Source of the DNA: Bacteroidales bacterium UBA1189
GTDB lineage: Bacteria > Bacteroidota > Bacteroidia > Bacteroidales > Bacteroidaceae
Length of the DNA: 10,257 nt
Assembly: GCA_002309805.1 (NCBI GenBank)
Contig: DBYJ01000018.1
Location: 1-10,257, forward strand
Direction of reading: 5' to 3'
The notes beneath the pieces were generated by a model, which was not told the origin of the DNA, did no database searches, and was given only the letters and a program-made list of their open reading frames with translations. Below are positions 6,279-10,257 of this stretch, piece after piece. Within the stretch, counting starts at the first letter, position 1; the number at the start of each line of letters is the position of its first letter. A program made the position numbers and the translations under genes.

Positions 6279-6299
6279 CCAGCCCATCGCATGGGCTGG
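6279..6299 (+). terminator. Hairpin just after cdsA, possible terminator or 3' stabiliser
   Basis: CCAGCCCAT and ATGGGCTGG form a perfect 9-bp stem around a CGC loop, five bases after the cdsA stop. No U-run follows, so it is not a standard intrinsic terminator. A second, weaker hairpin (GAATCAGC 6307-6314 with GCTGATTC 6331-6338) is followed by TATTTT and may do the terminating. Confidence 0.5.
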
Positions 6300-6480
6300 C
6301 AAGAAGGAATCAGCTTCTATTTCCGCAGATGCTGATTCTATTTTGTCAGAAGCTTATTCTGCGCCGCCAGATGCTTGGACTATGCGCACAGCCCATTGGG
6401 CTACGCTCGTAGCGTTAGGGCTATGAGGGGGCCATAGGGCTCATTCTCTGCTTTTTTTTGTTTTTTCACGAAACACCCCA

Positions 6481-6765
6481 AACACTTACCTTTTCCCTTG
6501 TAAGGTGTTGATAATGAAGAAGAAAATGCAGGTAGGTGTTTGCGAAACACTTACCTAACACCTACCTGTAGTTGCGCTAGCCATTCATGGATAATTCGTG
6601 GAAATTCGTGTTTACTTTATTTCTAATTTTCTGATTTCCACATTTTCATACAGTCAGGTAGGTTGACAGGTAGGTGTTAGGTAAGTGTTAGGTAAGTGTT
6701 TTGCAAACACTTACCTGCCTTAACGACCTGTATCATAGCAAGTTTTGGTGAAAAAGGTAGGTGTT
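6481..6765. repeat. Cluster of nine 11-bp iterons (AGGTRRGTGTT) in both orientations
   Basis: Plus-strand copies lie at 6530-6540, 6668-6678, 6679-6689, 6690-6700 and 6755-6765. Minus-strand copies lie at 6481-6491, 6546-6556, 6557-6567 and 6706-6716. A degenerate plus copy is at 6656-6666. Three plus copies (6668-6700) and two minus copies (6546-6567) are in exact 11-bp register. Two arrangements fold: 6529-6540 with 6557-6568 (12 bp), and AGGTAAGTGTTT at 6690-6701 with 6705-6716 (12-bp stem, TGC loop). The paired blocks at 6546-6567 and 6668-6689 are inverted copies of each other. Confidence 0.85.
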
Positions 6766-6909
6766 GGCACTTTTTCGTAAAACATCTTCCCAAATTGCCC
6801 TTGGATATAGAATCGCAGAAACAAGACATTTCAAAAACGGGACACACTGCGTCCCGAATTGACATGGTCGCACCCAATAATGTACTTTGGATAAAACTAT
6901 TTGTCTTTA

Positions 6910-6943
6910 TTTGGTGTTTTTCAAGAAAAAAGTGCTATATTTG
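6910..6943 (+). promoter_or_regulatory. Promoter of the DUF1848 / MTase-LRR operon
   Basis: The -7 box TATATTTG (6936-6943) fits TAnnTTTG. The -33 box TTTG (6910-6913) is 22 bases upstream, one more than usual. Transcription would begin near 6950, giving a leader of about 63 nt before the ATG at 7013. Confidence 0.6.
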
Positions 6944-7012
6944 CAAACAGAATCGAAAAAATCCCCTTGAAGAACGTTTGACCGAAAATAAGGTTGTTGA
7001 AAAAGGCAAAAC

Positions 7013-8074
7013 ATGGCAAATTGGAATAAGATAGAACGGCCGACAGACGATGGACACATCGTATCGATGCAAGCTCCCTTGATAGTATCGGCGAGCAGGA
7101 GTACTGATATTCCTGCATTTTATGCAGACTGGTTTTTCCATCGCTTGGAGAAAGGCTATTCAGCGTGGACGAATCCGTTCAATGGGGTAAGGTCGTATGT
7201 ATCGTATGATAATACTCGCTTTATCGTGTTTTGGTCGAAAAACCCTCGTCCATTGTTGCCATATCTGCATATTCTTAAAGAGCGTAATATCAAGTATTAC
7301 ATACAGTATACCTTGAATGACTATGAGCATGAAAAATTGGAAAAGGTACCTTCGCTTGATTACCGTATTGAAACGTTTAAACTGCTTGTTGAGCAACTTG
7401 GAAAAGGTGCTGTCATTTGGAGGTTTGACCCATTAATTCTGACCGACGATATTTCAGAAAATGACTTACTTGAGAAAATACAATATATAGGTGACCAACT
7501 AAAAGACTATACAGAAAAACTCGTTTTCAGTTATGCTGATTTATACAAGAAAGTTGAGCATAATCTTAAAGCAAGTGGTATTCCCTATCAAGAGTGGGAT
7601 ATGGCAAGAATGGAGATTTTCGCTGAAAAACTATCTACAATGAATCGTGAGCAGGGATGGAATTATCTACTCGCAACTTGTGGTGAGAAAATAGATATCT
7701 CGAGATATGGCATTCTTCACAATCGCTGTATCGATGGGGACTTGATTACTCGTCTTGCATGGGATGACAAAGAACTTATGGATTTTATGAAGGTCAAGGT
7801 AGAGGATATTCCAGCTCCATCTTTGTTTGGTGGGACAGAGCTACCTATGGGAGCAATACTCCTGCCTAAAAATCATTATTTCATAAGCACTCATAAGAAA
7901 GATCCCGGTCAACGTCAGTTTTGTGAATGTATGGCTTCAAAGGATATTGGAGAGTATAACACTTGTCGACATCTGTGTGAATACTGTTACGCAAATTCCA
8001 GTAAAAAAATCGCCATTTGCAACTGGAAAAGGCATAAAGACAATCCGCAAAACGAAACAATAACAGGGTTATGA
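7013..8074 (+). CDS. DUF1848 family protein with C-terminal radical-SAM-like cysteine cluster
   Basis: This 353-residue cytoplasmic protein has the hallmarks of the DUF1848 family. The N-terminal segment reads VSASRSTDIPAFYADWFF and is followed by FNGVRSYVSY and FIVFWSKNP. Near the C-terminus are C304, C306, SKDIGEYNTC318 and then C322 and C325, giving C-x3-C-x2-C in TCRHLCEYCYAN. That spacing is the classic radical-SAM [4Fe-4S] pattern, but here it lies at the C-terminal end rather than near the N-terminus; the Pfam family note, as I recall it, makes the same comparison. The biochemical function of the family is unknown to me. The gene has its own promoter and its stop overlaps the next start (ATGA at 8071-8074), so the two proteins are probably made in a linked ratio. 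It is AT-rich relative to ftsH and cdsA. Confidence 0.9.
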   Translation: MANWNKIERPTDDGHIVSMQAPLIVSASRSTDIPAFYADWFFHRLEKGYSAWTNPFNGVRSYVSYDNTRFIVFWSKNPRPLLPYLHILKERNIKYYIQYTLNDYEHEKLEKVPSLDYRIETFKLLVEQLGKGAVIWRFDPLILTDDISENDLLEKIQYIGDQLKDYTEKLVFSYADLYKKVEHNLKASGIPYQEWDMARMEIFAEKLSTMNREQGWNYLLATCGEKIDISRYGILHNRCIDGDLITRLAWDDKELMDFMKVKVEDIPAPSLFGGTELPMGAILLPKNHYFISTHKKDPGQRQFCECMASKDIGEYNTCRHLCEYCYANSSKKIAICNWKRHKDNPQNETITGL

Positions 8075-10257
8075 AAGAGAGTAAGACAGCCTTTTCCTAT
8101 TTAGTTGAACACATGGAGTCCCCCTCATTTAATAAAATAAGGGGAATCGCATGTGATTTTGTCAGGAAGCTTCCTCATGAATTGTGTGACGAATTGCACA
8201 TCGCTCTCAACAGAGGAGTTGACATATTGGACTCTGAAGCATTGTTACAAATGTATCTCTATTCATTTGGTGATATGCATGCTGCAAAGTTAAACTACGC
8301 TTTTGAAAATCTTAATGAATGCATAAAAAGAGAAAAGGAGGTTGAATTAATAGATTATGGGTGTGGACAGGGAATAGCTTCAATGTGTTACCATGATTAC
8401 ATTAAAAACGTCAATCCCACTCAAATAGTCTCTAAAATCATCTTGATTGAACCTTCTGAGATGGCATTGTCAAGAGCAAGTCTTTTGTGTGAAGTTTTTT
8501 TTCCGAATGCAAAGGTAATTACTATAAACAAGAATTTTGAGAAACTTTCCAAAGATGAAATACAATTGACTGAGAGTGTTCAAACCATTCATCTTTTCTC
8601 AAACATTTTAGATGTAGAATCATACGACATAGTAAAATTCGCTGAATTTGTAAAGTCCATCTCTGTAGGCGAAAATGAATACGTTATAACTTCTCCCTGT
8701 CATAGCATCAATCGTTTGAGACGATTAAGTGTTTTCGTGAATAAACTAGACGTTAATAAGTATTTTGAGAGGTATTTTAATAAACGCGAATTTAGGGAAG
8801 ATAAGGATTGGACATGTGCGGTGTTGTTATGCTCCACAAAAACAAGCAATAATGAAACATGCTTCAATATTGACGACGTATATGAAGAAGCATCAATTTC
8901 TAAAAATGATCTGGATATAGATAATGAGAATTTGGCTAATGCTTGGGAAGATGAAAACGGCGTTCGTTATAGTAGAGATAGAAGAGTATTAATCGGTCCC
9001 TATTACGATTGGCTTTTCGGAGAAGAGTATATCATACCAGAAGGAACTATTGAAATTAGGGATGTAGCATTTGTTCGAAAGAATGTTGAATTGTATCAGC
9101 CCAATCATTTGAAGAGAATCATTATCCCATCAACCGTAAAAAAGATAGGAGTAAAAGCCCTTCCTGGAAAATATGAAGTTATATGTAATAGTCCTTTTTT
9201 TACTTGGTACGAAAAAGGATTATACACGTCAGATTTCAAACAACTTGTTTATTATCCTTACATAAAAGAAACACATGAAATACATCTCCATCCTAATACG
9301 GAAGAGATAGCATTCGATTTTTGTTGCGATATAGATACAATCAGTTATGATAGGATCGTACGCTTTAACGAATATCCATATTGTATCCTTTATCAATCAA
9401 AACCAAATAAAAAGTTTGATCTAAATGAAAACTCATTTTTATGTGTTCCTAAAGGAACATTACAGGAATTTGTAAATATCGGATATGAATCACAGAGAAT
9501 CATAGAAGGAAATGCTTTTATTGATAATTATGGCGCAATCTACTCCGCAGACCAAAAGGCATTGATGTCTTATCCATTTGATAGTCAAGAAAAAGAATAT
9601 CAAGTTTCAGATTTATGTGAAAGAATTTCCGACAATGCATTTAAAAAAATACTTGTAGCATATTACGCAGATGAAGATTTTGACGAATATCAAGGCAATA
9701 ATTTAAGAACAATTGTTTTGCCAAAAGGCATTAAGGAGATTGGAAAGAATGCATTTGAAGGATGTGATCATTTGGAAGAAATCATTATTCCAACAAGATG
9801 CTTAAATAAGTTCAAAGAATTGTTACCAGAGTACAAAAGTATTCTTATTGAACAAGAAGAACTGGAAGAGCTGAGCACAGAAGTTACAGAAGAAGATTTG
9901 GCAGATGCTTGGACGGATGAATATGGGGTGATGTATAGTCCTGATGGGAAACGGCTTCTGAAAGCTCCTGAAGATTGTAAAGAATATACTATTCGAAAAG
10001 GAACGAAAGCTATTTGTAAGAATGCTTTCTTGGGTTGTGACAGCCTGACCTCCATCGTCATTCCTTACAGCGTGACGAGCATTGGAGAAGAAGCTTTCGG
10101 CGGGTGCTGCGACTTGAAATCCATCGTCATTCCAGACAGCGTGACAAGTATTGGCACAGGGGTTTTCTGGGGATGTTGTGAGCTTTCTTCAATTATCGTT
10201 GCCCAAGGAAATAATAAATATGATTCAAGAGATAGTTGTAATGCTATTATTGAAACT
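8071..10257 (+). CDS. Methyltransferase-like protein with C-terminal BspA-type LRRs (partial, runs off the window)
   Basis: The frame is open from ATG 8071 to the last base, 729 codons with no stop. Residues 1-90 are mostly helical with no signal peptide. Residues 91-200 look like a class I methyltransferase: IDYGCGQG (94-101) is motif I, and IEPS (126-129) is a beta-2 end with acidic E127; HLFSNILD is the likely motif IV region. From about 290 onward come BspA-like LRR_5 units. A header recurs: AWEDENGVRYSRD at 291-303, AWTDEYGVMYSPD at 613-625, and a looser NYGAIYSADQ between them. The last units are exact 23-residue repeats (CDSLTSIVIPYSVTSIGEEAF from C656, then from C679). LRR_5 repeats are usually on secreted proteins, so joining them to a cytoplasmic methyltransferase domain is unusual. 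It overlaps DUF1848 by four bases. The substrate is unknown. Confidence 0.85.
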   Translation, partial: MKESKTAFSYLVEHMESPSFNKIRGIACDFVRKLPHELCDELHIALNRGVDILDSEALLQMYLYSFGDMHAAKLNYAFENLNECIKREKEVELIDYGCGQGIASMCYHDYIKNVNPTQIVSKIILIEPSEMALSRASLLCEVFFPNAKVITINKNFEKLSKDEIQLTESVQTIHLFSNILDVESYDIVKFAEFVKSISVGENEYVITSPCHSINRLRRLSVFVNKLDVNKYFERYFNKREFREDKDWTCAVLLCSTKTSNNETCFNIDDVYEEASISKNDLDIDNENLANAWEDENGVRYSRDRRVLIGPYYDWLFGEEYIIPEGTIEIRDVAFVRKNVELYQPNHLKRIIIPSTVKKIGVKALPGKYEVICNSPFFTWYEKGLYTSDFKQLVYYPYIKETHEIHLHPNTEEIAFDFCCDIDTISYDRIVRFNEYPYCILYQSKPNKKFDLNENSFLCVPKGTLQEFVNIGYESQRIIEGNAFIDNYGAIYSADQKALMSYPFDSQEKEYQVSDLCERISDNAFKKILVAYYADEDFDEYQGNNLRTIVLPKGIKEIGKNAFEGCDHLEEIIIPTRCLNKFKELLPEYKSILIEQEELEELSTEVTEEDLADAWTDEYGVMYSPDGKRLLKAPEDCKEYTIRKGTKAICKNAFLGCDSLTSIVIPYSVTSIGEEAFGGCCDLKSIVIPDSVTSIGTGVFWGCCELSSIIVAQGNNKYDSRDSCNAIIET
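10051..10154 (+). repeat. 69-bp DNA repeat encoding 23-residue LRR units
   Basis: The block at 10051-10085 matches 10120-10154 at 31 of 35 positions, a 69-bp period equal to 23 codons. The repeats are more GC-rich and more alike than the older, diverged LRR units upstream (9100-9800), which suggests recent unit duplication or gene conversion at the growing 3' end of the array. Confidence 0.8.

Larger units (their letters stand above)
6274..7012. other. 739-bp gene-free stretch between cdsA and the DUF1848 operon
   Basis: I see no credible gene here. The contents are two hairpins after cdsA (6279-6338), a cluster of short palindromes (AGCCCA-t-TGGGCT at 6390-6402; GCTACG-ct-CGTAGC at 6400-6413; CTATG...CATAG at 6421-6437) followed by eight T (6452-6459), the 11-bp iteron cluster (6481-6765), an AATTCGTG pair near 6593-6610, and a promoter at 6910-6943. 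A reading frame of about 110 codons on the plus strand at 6696-7034 starts inside an iteron hairpin and overlaps the next gene, so I do not call it. Confidence 0.7.

Noticed and set aside
6390..6459. Strong intrinsic terminator before the T8 run
   Set aside because: The nearest stem (CTATG/CATAG) is short and ends about 14 bases before the T-run, so the geometry does not fit.
6696..7034. 112-codon plus frame upstream of the DUF1848 gene
   Set aside because: It begins within the iteron hairpin, crosses the promoter and overlaps the next gene; composition looks non-coding.

Overview
The window looks like a chromosomal segment of a Bacteroidales bacterium, most likely in or near Prevotellaceae. 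The evidence is repeated TAnnTTTG promoter boxes (264-271, 2847-2854, 6936-6943, and 2744-2751 on the minus strand), short leaders without Shine-Dalgarno sequences, a Bacteroidetes-type rsfS-ftsH-cdsA block, and 23-residue BspA-type leucine-rich repeats. The genus is inference.

Layout. (1) 1-238 is a non-coding, repeat-rich lead-in. (2) 239-2515 is an AT-rich two-gene operon with its own promoter: an HNH-type nuclease (294-1364), translationally coupled to a three-domain protein (1352-2515) that joins a SAM-methyltransferase-like domain, a complete HIT domain (HxHxH) and a C-terminal Myb/SANT-like DNA-binding domain. A 26-bp near-perfect direct repeat (196-221 and 2535-2560) brackets it. Its right end abuts the 3' side of a tRNA-Gln(CTG) gene on the minus strand (2644-2714), which has its own promoter and terminator. 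(3) 2847-6273 is the GC-rich housekeeping block: rsfS (ribosome silencing), ftsH (membrane AAA+ protease) and cdsA (CDP-diacylglycerol synthase). The ftsH-cdsA gap is almost entirely repeats, including three 49-bp tandem units that end exactly at the cdsA start codon. (4) 6274-7012 is a 739-bp gene-free stretch with hairpins and nine copies of an 11-bp iteron (AGGTRRGTGTT) in both orientations. (5) 6910-10257 is a second AT-rich operon: a DUF1848 protein with a C-terminal CX3CX2C cluster resembling radical-SAM iron-sulfur sites, overlapping by ATGA a large protein open at the window edge, with an N-terminal methyltransferase-like domain and C-terminal BspA-type LRRs.

How the genes relate. rsfS-ftsH-cdsA is ordinary core metabolism and quality control. 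The flanking operons look like accessory cargo: they are AT-rich against a GC-rich core, repeats and a tRNA lie nearby, each has its own promoter and coupled genes, and both encode a methyltransferase-like domain fused to domains not usually found with it. The most notable candidates for an undescribed system are the HNH + methyltransferase-HIT-SANT pair and the DUF1848 + methyltransferase-LRR pair. A role in nucleic-acid modification, repair or defence is inference; no function is proven by the sequence.
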